This document shows positions 1 to 8,414 of a DNA stretch of 22,509 nt, in pieces. A program made the position numbers and the translations under genes. This stretch comes from RGIG4140 sp045635565 (lineage in GTDB: Bacteria > Pseudomonadota > Alphaproteobacteria > CAAHEQ01 > UBA3637). Where the stretch lies: NCBI GenBank assembly GCA_045635565.1, contig JAZTVX010000014.1, forward strand, positions 1 to 22,509. Reading direction: 5' to 3'. The notes under the pieces were generated by a model, which had not been told where the DNA came from, searched no databases, and saw only the letters and a program-made list of their open reading frames with translations. How positions within the stretch are numbered: the stretch's first letter is position 1; each line of letters begins with the position of its first letter.

Positions 1-124
1 ATATAAAAATCAGATGATTACATTTTTTAGTTGACAAGAGGTATTTCGCATAATAGTATGGGAAAAATAACGTACCTTTTTTTGACACGTTTTTCGTTGA
101 GAATATATTGATTTTTAAGCCTTA
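1..124 (+). repeat. MITE-like repeat, left copy (core 4-117)
   Basis: The core at 4-117 is bounded by perfect 9-bp terminal inverted repeats: TAAAAATCA at 4-12 and TGATTTTTA at 109-117. The same 114-bp element occurs in inverted orientation at 22205-22318 with six mismatches by my alignment. Similarity continues, more diverged, to about position 185, and also runs to the window edge on the left, so the true limit is unknown. Inside lie two promoter-like pairs reading rightward: TTGACA (31-36) with TAGTAT (54-59), 17-bp spacer, and TTGACA (82-87) with TATATT (104-109), 16-bp spacer. No protein-coding potential is evident. It may be a non-autonomous transposable element, a duplicated regulatory region, or an intergenic repeat family. 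Confidence 0.8.
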
Positions 125-356
125 TTTTTGAATAGGTTTTACCCTTTTGTGAGAGTGTTTTTTGAGGGAAAACAAGTTGTTTAAGCATATAGAAAATAAT
201 TACAGATAAATTATCATCATACAGGCAATAATCAATTTTTTGACAAATAATCATAAAACTTATCAAGGTGTATAATAAAAAAAATCACATCATTATCAAA
301 AGATTATATATCATATCCATAATATCTGAAATTAAATAACTTGAATGGTTTAACGA
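125..356. other. AT-rich intergenic stretch, no gene seen
   Basis: The first 60 bases are a diverged continuation of the left repeat. A TTGACA at 239-244 and a TATAAT at 271-276 both occur, but they are about 26 bp apart and so do not form a convincing promoter. I see no ORF with a ribosome binding site and no tRNA-like fold. Confidence 0.5.
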
Positions 357-394
357 TATTAAAAAACACCCGAAATCATGCATTACGGGTGTTT
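357..394 (-). terminator. Rho-independent terminator of rne
   Basis: Read on the minus strand, a 9-bp stem (364-372 with 386-394, core ACACCCG/CGGGTGT) closes a 13-nt loop. It is followed by a run of six U. It lies about 20 nt past the rne stop codon. Confidence 0.8.
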
Positions 395-415
395 ATCGAT
401 TCATTCGAACAAAAT

Positions 416-2827
416 TTATTGAACTTCTTCCGAATTAACCAGTTTATTCCACCAACCTTTTTTGCGTTTAGGTTGCGTTTCGTCGGTTGTTTTCACAACA
501 GGACTTTTCGTCGGTTCATTTGGTGGAACAGTTTGTGTTTCAAGAGGTTTTTCCGATTTTTTACGAGACCGTTCCGAACGCCGTTTGCCCGTTTTTTGTG
601 ATGTTTCAACCATTGGTGTATCAACGGATACCTCGTTCGTCGGCATAGGTGTCGTTTCAACGGTTGATGTGTTTTCAGACTCGGAGTTTTCTTGCTTTTG
701 ATGATGTTTTTGAACGGAACGTCTGTTTTTAAATGGTCGTTTCTTTTTACTGTCTTTGGGTTTTTCCGATGAAACAACTTCTTCTGGTACGATAACTTCA
801 TCAGACATGGCATTTTGTGTGTCTGTTGCATTGTAATCTGTTAGGGCTTGTTGTTCAACAACCGTAAAATGTTCTTCTTCATTAACAGGTGAAACATCTT
901 CCGATTGAGCCAATCGTGCTAACAATCTTTTTTCACGTCGTTTTTTACGCCATTCATTGCGACGGCGGTTGTTTCGATTACGACGACCGGTCGAAATTGA
1001 TTCTTCCGTAATTTGAGATGTTTCTTCATCCGGAAATTCAACAACAACTTCCACTTGTTCTGATTGCGGTTGCATTTGTGGTTGAGGTTGTGGTTGGAGT
1101 TTGGATTGTTTTTCTTTGCGTTCCTGTTTACGGGATTCGGCTTGTTTTTTATCTTTTTCGGTTGGTTTAGTAAAAGAAGGACGAGCCGGAGCCTGTAAAG
1201 AAATACCAACCCGTTCGCCGTCTGTACGGATACGTTCAAGTTTAAAATCAGATGTTTTTTCCAAGGTTGTATCTGCTAAAATCTGTAATCGAGTAATGTA
1301 ACGTTTTTCCAATTCAACTAAATTGAGCCGTTTGTTGTTTAAAATGTATGTGGCAACATCTAATGGTAAAGAAAGGATAATGGTTGCCTCCTGATTTTTA
1401 ACGCAGGCTTCTTCCAAAACATGTAATGCATGCATGGCACACGATTCAACACTGCGTGTCATTCCTTTGCCACCACAATGTGGACAAACTTTATAACTGC
1501 TTTCCAAGAAACTGGAATGCAACCGTTGACGTGACATTTCCAATAATCCGAAACCCGACATTTTTCCGACTTGGATACGGGCTCTGTCCCGTTTTAAAAC
1601 TTCTTTCAAACGACGTTCAACCGCCGCATTGTTTTTCGGTTCATCCATATCAATAAAGTCAATTACAATCAAACCGGCCATATCCCGTAACCGTAATTGG
1701 CGGGCTAATTCTTCACAGGTTTCTAAATTCGTTCGTAATGCCGTTTCTTCAATATCGTGTTCACGTGTGGCACGACCCGAGTTAACATCAACGGCAACCA
1801 AGGCTTCTGTCTGGTCGATGACCAGATAACCACCCGATTTTAATTGAACGATGTTATTATGAATTGATTCTAACTGATGTTCAATCTGATGGGCTAAAAA
1901 TAACGGTTCAATCCCTTTATATTGTTTGATTTTTTTGGCTTGTGACGGCATTAAAATTTTCATAAATTCTTTGGTTGATTTGAAAACACTTTCGCCTTCA
2001 ACCCACACTTCTTCAATATCGGGTGTAAAAACATCACGCAAAGACCGTTTGATGATGTCTCCTTCTTCATGAATCAATTTCGGAGCCAATGATTCCAATG
2101 TTAATTCCCGAATTTTCATCCATGTTTTAATTAAATAATCATAATCCCGTTTGATTTCGGTTTTTGTTTTTCCTTGTCCTGCTGTCCGAATAATAACACT
2201 CATACCTTGCGGTATCGGTAATTTTTCGACGATTGACCGTAATGATTTACGATCCTTAACATTGGTAATTTTACGGGAAACACCACCGCCTTTACCATTG
2301 TTCGGCATTAAAACACTAAAACGACCAGCCAACGAAAGATACGTTGTTAATGCGGCTCCTTTATTGCCCCGTTCCTCCTTGATAACCTGAACAAGCATGA
2401 CTTGTCCCTGACGAATGACTTCTTGAATGCGATATCTTTTATAAAAATAAGTCCGTTGACGAGGTGTTTCGTCAGCTTCCGAATCTCCGATAACTTCAAC
2501 ATCTTCCGTTTCATCTGTTACAACATCGTCATCATCATCGTGTGAATCCATCATTTCTTTTAAAACTTCCCTGTCAGCGACGGGAATTTGATAATAGTCA
2601 GGATGAATTTCACCAAACGCCAAAAAACCGTGCTTATTTCCGCCATAATCGACAAATGCGGCTTGTAAAGACGGTTCAACACGAACAACTTTGGCTAAAT
2701 AAATATTACCTTTGATTTGTTTTTTGGTGGAGGTATCAACATCTAATTCTTCAACCCTCCCGTTTTCGGTGACGACAACACGCGTTTCTTCCGTATGTGT
2801 TGCGTCAATGAGCATTTTCTTTGACAT
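416..2827 (-). CDS. rne: Ribonuclease E (Rne/Rng family)
   Basis: This is the endoribonuclease that starts mRNA decay and processes rRNA and tRNA precursors, and in related bacteria it scaffolds the degradosome. The 803-aa protein opens with an S1 RNA-binding domain (about 36-170), interrupted by a very acidic insert (about 92-123) of the kind seen in alphaproteobacterial RNase E. Catalytic residues line up with the E. coli enzyme: D347 and N349 in VDVNSG, and D390 in VIDFIDM. The zinc-link cysteines C448 and C451 (CPHCGGKG) sit at the expected spacing of 58 residues after D390. Beyond about residue 560 the chain is a low-complexity Lys/Arg/Gln/Glu tail, typical of the disordered scaffold region, ending in a basic KRKKGWW patch. 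The start is ATG with AAGGAT upstream. The gene is monocistronic, with its own terminator and a divergent neighbour, amiC. The family is certain; degradosome partners cannot be read from sequence. Confidence 0.97.
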   Translation of the reverse strand: MSKKMLIDATHTEETRVVVTENGRVEELDVDTSTKKQIKGNIYLAKVVRVEPSLQAAFVDYGGNKHGFLAFGEIHPDYYQIPVADREVLKEMMDSHDDDDDVVTDETEDVEVIGDSEADETPRQRTYFYKRYRIQEVIRQGQVMLVQVIKEERGNKGAALTTYLSLAGRFSVLMPNNGKGGGVSRKITNVKDRKSLRSIVEKLPIPQGMSVIIRTAGQGKTKTEIKRDYDYLIKTWMKIRELTLESLAPKLIHEEGDIIKRSLRDVFTPDIEEVWVEGESVFKSTKEFMKILMPSQAKKIKQYKGIEPLFLAHQIEHQLESIHNNIVQLKSGGYLVIDQTEALVAVDVNSGRATREHDIEETALRTNLETCEELARQLRLRDMAGLIVIDFIDMDEPKNNAAVERRLKEVLKRDRARIQVGKMSGFGLLEMSRQRLHSSFLESSYKVCPHCGGKGMTRSVESCAMHALHVLEEACVKNQEATIILSLPLDVATYILNNKRLNLVELEKRYITRLQILADTTLEKTSDFKLERIRTDGERVGISLQAPARPSFTKPTEKDKKQAESRKQERKEKQSKLQPQPQPQMQPQSEQVEVVVEFPDEETSQITEESISTGRRNRNNRRRNEWRKKRREKRLLARLAQSEDVSPVNEEEHFTVVEQQALTDYNATDTQNAMSDEVIVPEEVVSSEKPKDSKKKRPFKNRRSVQKHHQKQENSESENTSTVETTPMPTNEVSVDTPMVETSQKTGKRRSERSRKKSEKPLETQTVPPNEPTKSPVVKTTDETQPKRKKGWWNKLVNSEEVQ

Positions 2828-2860
2828 ATAATATAATCCTTTAAAATAGAATAATAAACA

Positions 2861-2901
2861 TGTGTCGTTTGACGTATAAGCGACACAAAATCAACAAACA
2901 A
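2861..2901 (-). promoter_or_regulatory. Putative rne promoter with inverted repeat across the -10
   Basis: On the minus strand, TTGTTT (2896-2901) and TATACG (2873-2878) are 17 bp apart and would give a leader of about 40 nt. A perfect 7-bp inverted repeat, TGTGTCG (2861-2867) with CGACACA (2881-2887), brackets the -10 box and the probable start point. This could be an operator. It is unlikely to be a full RNA hairpin because only one arm lies clearly inside the transcript. The hexamers are weak, so the promoter is tentative. Confidence 0.45.
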
Positions 2902-3078
2902 TCCGACCGTCATCAGAAATATATTTTTCCGGAAATATGATGAAATGTAAAAGATTGTCATGTTTCATCCGTCAGATTGTTAATAAAATAGTTGGGACAA
3001 TCATAATTTTGATTGCATTTTGGATTATATCGGTATATGAATAAATAAGCAAGTTTTTTTTGTATTCCTTCTTTGATT

Positions 3079-4314
3079 ATGAGACAGATGACTTTAAAAA
3101 AGATATTTTTGTGTGTATTCGTTAGTATTTTTTTCTGTTGTCAGGCGTTATCGGCAACCGTGAAGGATGTGCGTTTCTCTAATTTCAAAACAGGTGTTGT
3201 TCGAATCGTTGTTGAAACCGATAAACGGGTTGATGTCGATGTCATTGCTTTGCATAATCCTGAACGGTTAGCATTGGATTTTCCTGATACTGTTGTCAGT
3301 CAGGATGTCCAAAAAAAAGTTTTTGAGGAAAATAATTTAATTACAGGGGTTCGGTTTGGTCGGCCTCGGGCTAATGTTGCCCGTATTGTTTTGGATTTAA
3401 AAAAAGAAATCAAAGCAGAACATTTTTTACTGCCTCCCCAATTAAAAACGGGTATTTGGCGTTTTGTGGCTGATTTGAGCATTGTCGGTCCGGCTCGGAC
3501 GGGTGGAAATGTGCCATTGATGAAAACAAATCCGAAATCAAAAATCAAACCAATGTATGCTCCGGATAAAAAGATACAAGCCGTTAATCAACCGCCTAAA
3601 TCAACAACACCGTATAAAAAGAAACAGCATATCATTATGTTAGACCCTGGTCACGGGGGTAAAGACCCTGGTGCTATTTCCAAAAATGGGCATTATGAAA
3701 AAGATTTAACGTTGAAAATGGGGCTTGAAACACGTCAGTTGCTTCAAAAGGCCGGTTATAAAGTCGTGATGACCCGTGATAAAGATGTTTATATTTCTTT
3801 ACGGGGACGTGTCAAAAAAGCACATGCTGCCAAGGCTGATTTATTTATTTCTATTCATGCAGATAGTTCAACTAATCGGTCTGCCAAAGGGTTATCGATT
3901 TATACCTTATCGGAAAATGCATCGGACAGAGAAGCGGCTGCTTTGGCAGAACGTGAAAATAAATCCGATATTTTGTTTGAAATGGATTTAGGAGATGTCA
4001 ATCAAGATGCAAGTAAGGTGTTGATTGACCTTGCTCAAACGGAAACAATCGGCAATTCCCGTCGTTATGCTGATTTCGTTGAAACGGAAATGCGTAAAAC
4101 GGTTCAGACGGTTCCACAACCGAACAAACATGCCGGATTTGCTGTTTTAAAATCGCCTAGTGTACCGGCTGTTTTGCTTGAAATGGGATATTTATCCAAT
4201 CGGAAAGAAGAAGCACAACTGCAAAAAAAGGCTTATCGTCAAAAACTGGCCGAAGCCCTTGTGCGTGCTGTTAATAAATATTTTGAAGAATACGATAAAG
4301 CCTATCAGGATTGA
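3079..4314 (+). CDS. amiC: N-acetylmuramoyl-L-alanine amidase (AmiC type)
   Basis: This is a periplasmic zinc amidase that cuts the amide bond between MurNAc and the stem peptide, splitting septal peptidoglycan during daughter-cell separation. The chain begins with a Sec signal peptide (basic start, hydrophobic core, QALSA then TVKD). An AMIN domain (about 27-135) follows, which in relatives targets the enzyme to the division site. After a Pro/Lys-rich linker comes the Amidase_3 domain (about 183-405). Zinc ligands fit H192 (DPGHGGKDPGA), E207 and H260 (SIHAD), with catalytic E368 in LLEMGYLSN. ATG 3079 is used here; ATG 3088 is an equally possible start, and neither has a strong Shine-Dalgarno. 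The gene is divergent from rne. Family certain; the symbol is chosen from the AMIN plus Amidase_3 architecture. Confidence 0.93.
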   Translation: MRQMTLKKIFLCVFVSIFFCCQALSATVKDVRFSNFKTGVVRIVVETDKRVDVDVIALHNPERLALDFPDTVVSQDVQKKVFEENNLITGVRFGRPRANVARIVLDLKKEIKAEHFLLPPQLKTGIWRFVADLSIVGPARTGGNVPLMKTNPKSKIKPMYAPDKKIQAVNQPPKSTTPYKKKQHIIMLDPGHGGKDPGAISKNGHYEKDLTLKMGLETRQLLQKAGYKVVMTRDKDVYISLRGRVKKAHAAKADLFISIHADSSTNRSAKGLSIYTLSENASDREAAALAERENKSDILFEMDLGDVNQDASKVLIDLAQTETIGNSRRYADFVETEMRKTVQTVPQPNKHAGFAVLKSPSVPAVLLEMGYLSNRKEEAQLQKKAYRQKLAEALVRAVNKYFEEYDKAYQD

Positions 4315-4394
4315 TGAAGACGTATCTGTATGTATATTGTTTCTGATGTGATACACAATCACGATACATGTTATTTATCCGTGTTTCTTGATTG

Positions 4395-4416
4395 AGGGTA
4401 TTGATACCTTTTTTTT
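4395..4416 (+). terminator. Possible amiC terminator
   Basis: A short stem of about 6 bp (4395-4400 with 4405-4410, one wobble pair) with loop TTGA runs into a tract of eight T. It lies about 80 nt after amiC. The stem is weak, so confidence is moderate. Confidence 0.45.
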
Positions 4417-4498
4417 AATGAATTAGAATGAACACAATCATCATTGATATTTGTCTGGCGTTATCTTTATTCAAACCGTCATTTGTTGTTATCTATAT

Positions 4499-4532
4499 AA
4501 AAATCCCCCAAGCAGTGATGTCTGCTCGGGGG
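4499..4532 (-). terminator. Rho-independent terminator of ileS
   Basis: On the minus strand an 11-bp GC-rich stem (4522-4532 with 4505-4515, one G-U pair) closes a 6-nt loop and leads into a five-U run. It lies about 20 nt after the ileS stop codon. Confidence 0.85.
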
Positions 4533-4550
4533 AAAGAATGATAATACCGA

Positions 4551-7500
4551 TTAAGCCTTCGCTAAATCATAATGGACGATTGAATCACCTAATTCATCTT
4601 GATGAACATTGCTTAAACCGGATTGTTGCTTCAAGGAAACAGCCAAAACCTGTTCGCTGATGTAACGTTCGTGTTCGGCAAGGGCTTCTTGAACCAAAGA
4701 TGAGGTCGTGTCATAAACAACAGCAATCCGATCTGAAACATCTAATTCTTTTTCTTTACGCAAAGATTGAATCATACGCACAAAATCACGGGCAATCCCT
4801 TCTTTTTCCAATGCAGGCACAATTTGTGTGTCCAATTGAATGACAGCCGTGTTATCCGGTAATGGTTGACCGTTGAAACCGTCTTTCATGACTAAACGTA
4901 ATTCGTATTCATCAGGTGTTAAAACCTGTCCGGCAATTGATAATGTGCCGTCCGGATTTTGAACCCAATCCGTCCCTTTGGATGCGGCCATGATATCTTT
5001 CATAAAGCGACCCAACCGTTTCCCGATGAGTGGTGTTTTCAAATACAGAAATGTATCGGCAATCTGATGAATATCCGTTGATAATTCCACATTTTTAACG
5101 TTCACTTCATCTTTTAATACTTCCACAAAATCATATAACTGTGTGGCTTTTTCACCTGCAATCGTCATTGTTCTTAACGGTAAGCGATTGCGTAATTTGT
5201 ATTCTTCCCGGATAGATTTAACCGTCGATGAAACAGCCCGTACCAAATCCATTTGAGCCATCAGTTCATCATCAACCGTTAAAGCCGTTACGTCCGGATA
5301 ATCTTGTAAATGAACCGATTCTTTACCCGTCAATCCCCGATAGACAAATTCCGTTGTCATCGGCAAAAGCGGTGCCATAATTCGGCTCAATGTTTCTAAA
5401 ACCGTGTAAAGAACGTTAAAGGCATTTAAATCTTCTCCGTCCCAGAAACGAGCCCGTGATCGACGAATATACCAATTGTTTAAAATATCTAAAAATTCGG
5501 CACAATCGGCACAAGCCTGATTTAAATCGTATGTGTTCATGTAATTTTGCACACGTTCCGTCAATAACCGTAATTTTGATAAGATATATCTGTCTAACAC
5601 ATCGGGTGAACTGACGGTTTTTGTTGCTTTGATTCCTTCGGCATTGGCATATAAGCAGAAGAAATAATACGCATTCCAGAACGGCATGAGTGCTTTACGG
5701 GCATTCTTGGCAACTTCTTTTCCTTCTTGGTCAAGGGCAACATTTCCCCCTTTGATAACCGGTGAGGAAATAAAGAACCAACGCAACGCATCAGACCCCA
5801 TTGTTTCCAAAATAATATTCGGATCCGGATAGTTTTTCAGTTTCTTCGACAGTTTGACGCCACCTTCGGCCATAATTAAACCTGTACATAAACATGTTTT
5901 GTAGGCCGGTTTGTGATGTAATGCCGTTCCCAAAACGTGCAATGTGTAGAACCATCCCCGTGTTTGGTCAATGGCTTCGACGATGAAGTCTGCCGGAAAA
6001 TGACCTTCGAACCATTCCTTGTGTTCAAACGGATAATGAATTTGACCTTCCGGCATAGAGCCGGATTCAAACCAGCAATCAAAAACATCTGTTACACGAT
6101 GCATCATTGTTTGACCGGTCGGGTCATCCGGATTCGGATAAACAACTTCATCAATAATCGGACGGTGTAAATCCGTTACACGAACGCCTGTTTTTTCAAA
6201 AATTTCCTGAACGGAGCCAAATACATCAATACGGGGGTAAGCCGGATTGTCCGATTTCCAGACAGGAATCGGTGTTCCCCAGAAACGATTACGGGAAATT
6301 GACCAGTCACGAGCCCCTTCTAACCATTTACCGAAACGCCCGTGTTTCAAATGTTCGGGAACCCAGTTGATTTGTTCATTCAAAGCAACCATTTCTTCAC
6401 GGAAATCAGATACTTTAACAAACCAGCCACTCATTGCTTTGTAAATTAACGGCTGGTCTGTTCGCCAGCAGTACGGATAACTGTGTGTAATTTGTTCTTT
6501 TTTTACCAATTTACGGTTGGCTTTTAACCAAGCCATAATATCATCGTTTGTTTCAAAAACCTGACGACCTTGGTAATCGGGGACTTCTGCCGTAAAGCAA
6601 CCGGCTTCATCAACCGGACACACAACCGGAAATTCTGCATCAAGAGCACGGCAGGCTTCAAAGTCGTCTTGACCAAAACCGGGGGCAATGTGAACAATCC
6701 CTGTTCCGTCTTCTGTTGAAACAAAAGAACCGCCCAATACTTTAAAGCATCCTTTTTGTTTGTAATCTGCAAAATAAGGGAACATCGGTTCATAAGATAA
6801 ACCGATTAAATCAGAACCCATCATCGTTCCAACTGGTTGAGCATGTTGCAGTTGTTGTTTGTAGCGACCCAATAAAGCCGTTGCCAAAACGTATTTTTCA
6901 TCGCCTTCTTGCATAATAGTGTATTCAATATCAGCACCGACAGCAATCATTAAGTTGGATGGTAATGTCCAAGGTGTTGTCGTCCAAACTAATAAATTCA
7001 TACCGTTTTCTAATTTGAACAAAACCGTAATAGCGTTATCCGTTTTATCCCGATAACCTAAATTAACTTCAAAATTGGAAACAGGTGTTTGAGCACTCCA
7101 CGAATATGGTTGTACACGGTAATCTTCATAGACCAACCCTTTTTCATACAATGCTTTAAAGTTGTTGATGATAGATTCCATAAATGGCAAATCCATTGTT
7201 TTGTAGTCGTTGTTAAAATCAACCCAACGACCGATACGACGAAACATATCCGTCCAAATCGTTGAATATTTTAAGACGTTTTGACGGCAATAATCATTGA
7301 ATTTTTGCATGCCATATTCTTCAATGGCTTTGTGTCCGGAAACACCCAATTCTTTTTCGGCAGCCATTTCAGCGGGTAAACCGTGACAATCCCAACCCAA
7401 ACGACGTTCGACCCGTTTGCCGTTCATTGTCTGATAACGGGCAATCGTGTCTTTGACATATGAAATCATAATGTGACCGTAGTGTGGTAATCCGTTTGCA

Positions 7501-7661
7501 AACGGAGGACCATCATAGAAAACAAATTCTTCGGCATTTTTACGGATTTCAATAGATTTTTCAAACGTTTTTTGTTCTTCCCAAGAACGAATGATATCCC
7601 GTTCCATTTCGGGAAAATTCATTTTGGACGATAAGTCCGGATAATATTTTTGTCGGCTCAT
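4551..7661 (-). CDS. ileS: Isoleucyl-tRNA synthetase, eukaryotic-like (IleS2) type
   Basis: This class I synthetase charges tRNA-Ile with isoleucine in the cytoplasm. The signature HIGH motif is HYGH at about residues 60-63, and the KMSKS loop reads KLSKK at about 603-607, followed by LKNYPDP. The CP1 editing domain shows TTTPWTLPSN (about 227-236) and DGTGIVHIAPGFGQDD (about 318-333). The length of 1036 aa, the HYGH form and the KNYPDP tail match the eukaryotic-like IleS2 branch rather than the common bacterial IleS1 of about 930 aa. I chose ATG 7661 because AGAGGA lies just upstream; a longer reading from 7697 has no such site. Some IleS2 enzymes are naturally less sensitive to mupirocin; whether this one is cannot be told from sequence. 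Confidence 0.96.
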   Translation of the reverse strand: MSRQKYYPDLSSKMNFPEMERDIIRSWEEQKTFEKSIEIRKNAEEFVFYDGPPFANGLPHYGHIMISYVKDTIARYQTMNGKRVERRLGWDCHGLPAEMAAEKELGVSGHKAIEEYGMQKFNDYCRQNVLKYSTIWTDMFRRIGRWVDFNNDYKTMDLPFMESIINNFKALYEKGLVYEDYRVQPYSWSAQTPVSNFEVNLGYRDKTDNAITVLFKLENGMNLLVWTTTPWTLPSNLMIAVGADIEYTIMQEGDEKYVLATALLGRYKQQLQHAQPVGTMMGSDLIGLSYEPMFPYFADYKQKGCFKVLGGSFVSTEDGTGIVHIAPGFGQDDFEACRALDAEFPVVCPVDEAGCFTAEVPDYQGRQVFETNDDIMAWLKANRKLVKKEQITHSYPYCWRTDQPLIYKAMSGWFVKVSDFREEMVALNEQINWVPEHLKHGRFGKWLEGARDWSISRNRFWGTPIPVWKSDNPAYPRIDVFGSVQEIFEKTGVRVTDLHRPIIDEVVYPNPDDPTGQTMMHRVTDVFDCWFESGSMPEGQIHYPFEHKEWFEGHFPADFIVEAIDQTRGWFYTLHVLGTALHHKPAYKTCLCTGLIMAEGGVKLSKKLKNYPDPNIILETMGSDALRWFFISSPVIKGGNVALDQEGKEVAKNARKALMPFWNAYYFFCLYANAEGIKATKTVSSPDVLDRYILSKLRLLTERVQNYMNTYDLNQACADCAEFLDILNNWYIRRSRARFWDGEDLNAFNVLYTVLETLSRIMAPLLPMTTEFVYRGLTGKESVHLQDYPDVTALTVDDELMAQMDLVRAVSSTVKSIREEYKLRNRLPLRTMTIAGEKATQLYDFVEVLKDEVNVKNVELSTDIHQIADTFLYLKTPLIGKRLGRFMKDIMAASKGTDWVQNPDGTLSIAGQVLTPDEYELRLVMKDGFNGQPLPDNTAVIQLDTQIVPALEKEGIARDFVRMIQSLRKEKELDVSDRIAVVYDTTSSLVQEALAEHERYISEQVLAVSLKQQSGLSNVHQDELGDSIVHYDLAKA

Positions 7662-7687
7662 GTTTTTCCTCTCTTTGCTTTGTCGCC

Positions 7688-7729
7688 AGTATGTCAATAA
7701 AATTCATAAAAATCAAGTTAAATCTTGAT
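7688..7729 (-). promoter_or_regulatory. Putative ileS promoter with inverted repeat at the -35
   Basis: TTGATT (7711-7716, minus strand) and CATACT (7688-7693) are 17 bp apart, 27 nt before the ileS start. A 6-bp inverted repeat, ATCAAG (7712-7717) with CTTGAT (7724-7729), spacer 6, overlaps the -35 box and could be an operator. The -10 box is poor. I saw no T-box-like structure in the short leader. Confidence 0.35.
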
Positions 7730-7773
7730 AAATTATTTTAAATTAAAGTGTTTAAAAATCAGATAAATCCCCC

Positions 7774-8310
7774 CTAGGGGATAATTCGAAATAAAATCGA
7801 ATCGTCTTGTTGCGTGATTTCAATATGTTTTTGTTGTTGCCGAATATAATCAGCCAGCCATAAAACAGACATGTATTGTGGTTTTAAAATTTGTTTTTCA
7901 CCCAGTAGGATGGCTTTTTTATCATCATCAAGTAAAATTTTATCACCCTGACAACGTATCCCGTCCGATAAAACGGTAATAATGCCACCCCGTAATAAAA
8001 TTTCACTTGCCAACATCAAAAAAGCCAAATGCAGACGTTGACAGATAACGCCGTTAATTGAAAATAACGGTGTCATCGTTTTTAAATAGTTTGTACCGAT
8101 TTCTGTGTTGATTTCCGTTTCAAGCCCCAATAGTGCCCGAAAAAATTTTAATCGAGCCGTTAAAACTCGGGTCGTTTCTTTGAGTAAGGCTGTTCCTTCT
8201 TTTACAAATGAAGCATCTATTTCAAACAATTCAACCGTGTTGCCCAACGTACCGATGGTACCGGCTAAATCATGGCTCATCTTCGTGACATAGATTTCAT
8301 CTAATTTCAT
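7774..8310 (-). CDS. chpT: ChpT-like histidine phosphotransferase
   Basis: ChpT carries phosphate from the hybrid kinase CckA to the response regulators CtrA and CpdR in the alphaproteobacterial cell-cycle relay. The 178-aa protein fits the HPTransfase family: MSHDLAGTIG near the N-terminus places the phosphorylated histidine at H13 in the dimerisation helix, followed by NTVELFE. RLKFFRALLG (about residue 53) matches the conserved second-helix motif of the family. The rest would form the degenerate ATPase-like fold, which in this family does not bind ATP. It is shorter than Caulobacter ChpT (about 220 aa). The ATG at 8310 has AAGGAT upstream. The stop codon lies inside a 10-bp palindrome (7771-7780). 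The gene lies between the pilin terminator and ileS, with its own promoter. Confidence 0.82.
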   Translation of the reverse strand: MKLDEIYVTKMSHDLAGTIGTLGNTVELFEIDASFVKEGTALLKETTRVLTARLKFFRALLGLETEINTEIGTNYLKTMTPLFSINGVICQRLHLAFLMLASEILLRGGIITVLSDGIRCQGDKILLDDDKKAILLGEKQILKPQYMSVLWLADYIRQQQKHIEITQQDDSILFRIIP

Positions 8311-8330
8311 TTTTTATTTAATCCTTTGCA

Positions 8331-8363
8331 TTCGGTTATACCGAAAACACGCTTTTTCGTCAA
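8331..8363 (-). promoter_or_regulatory. chpT promoter with palindrome over the -10
   Basis: On the minus strand TTGACG (8358-8363) and TATAAC (8335-8340) have a 17-bp spacer, close to sigma70 consensus, 25 nt before the start codon. The -10 box sits in an inverted repeat, TTCGGT (8331-8336) with ACCGAA (8340-8345), spacer 3. This suggests either an operator or a DNA-structure effect. Confidence 0.65.
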
Positions 8364-8384
8364 GTGCTATTTCAATAAAACATG

Positions 8385-8412
8385 AAAAATCCTGCTAAAA
8401 AGCAGGATTTTT
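8385..8412 (-). terminator. Rho-independent terminator of the pilin gene
   Basis: ATCCTGCT (8389-8396) pairs with AGCAGGAT (8401-8408), loop of four, flanked by A and T runs so that it could act in both directions. It lies just past the pilin stop codon and separates that transcript from chpT. Confidence 0.85.
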
Positions 8413-8414
8413 TT

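Noticed and set aside
27..266. 79-aa minus-strand ORF over the left repeat
   Set aside because: No ribosome binding site, low-complexity content, and it spans the repeat edge; the right copy does not keep it.
239..276. TTGACA followed by TATAAT
   Set aside because: The spacer is about 26 bp, too long for a sigma70 promoter, and no gene follows.
341..1301. Several ORFs of 66-112 aa on either strand within rne
   Set aside because: Shadows of the low-complexity C-terminal tail of rne, without starts or recognisable domains.
7661..7697. Longer ileS start at 7697
   Set aside because: The extra 12 residues overlap the likely promoter, and the AGAGGA site fits ATG 7661.
7771..7780. CCCCTAGGGG palindrome across the chpT stop codon
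   Set aside because: A perfect palindrome, but short and without loop space or a T run, so it is neither a terminator nor a clear operator.
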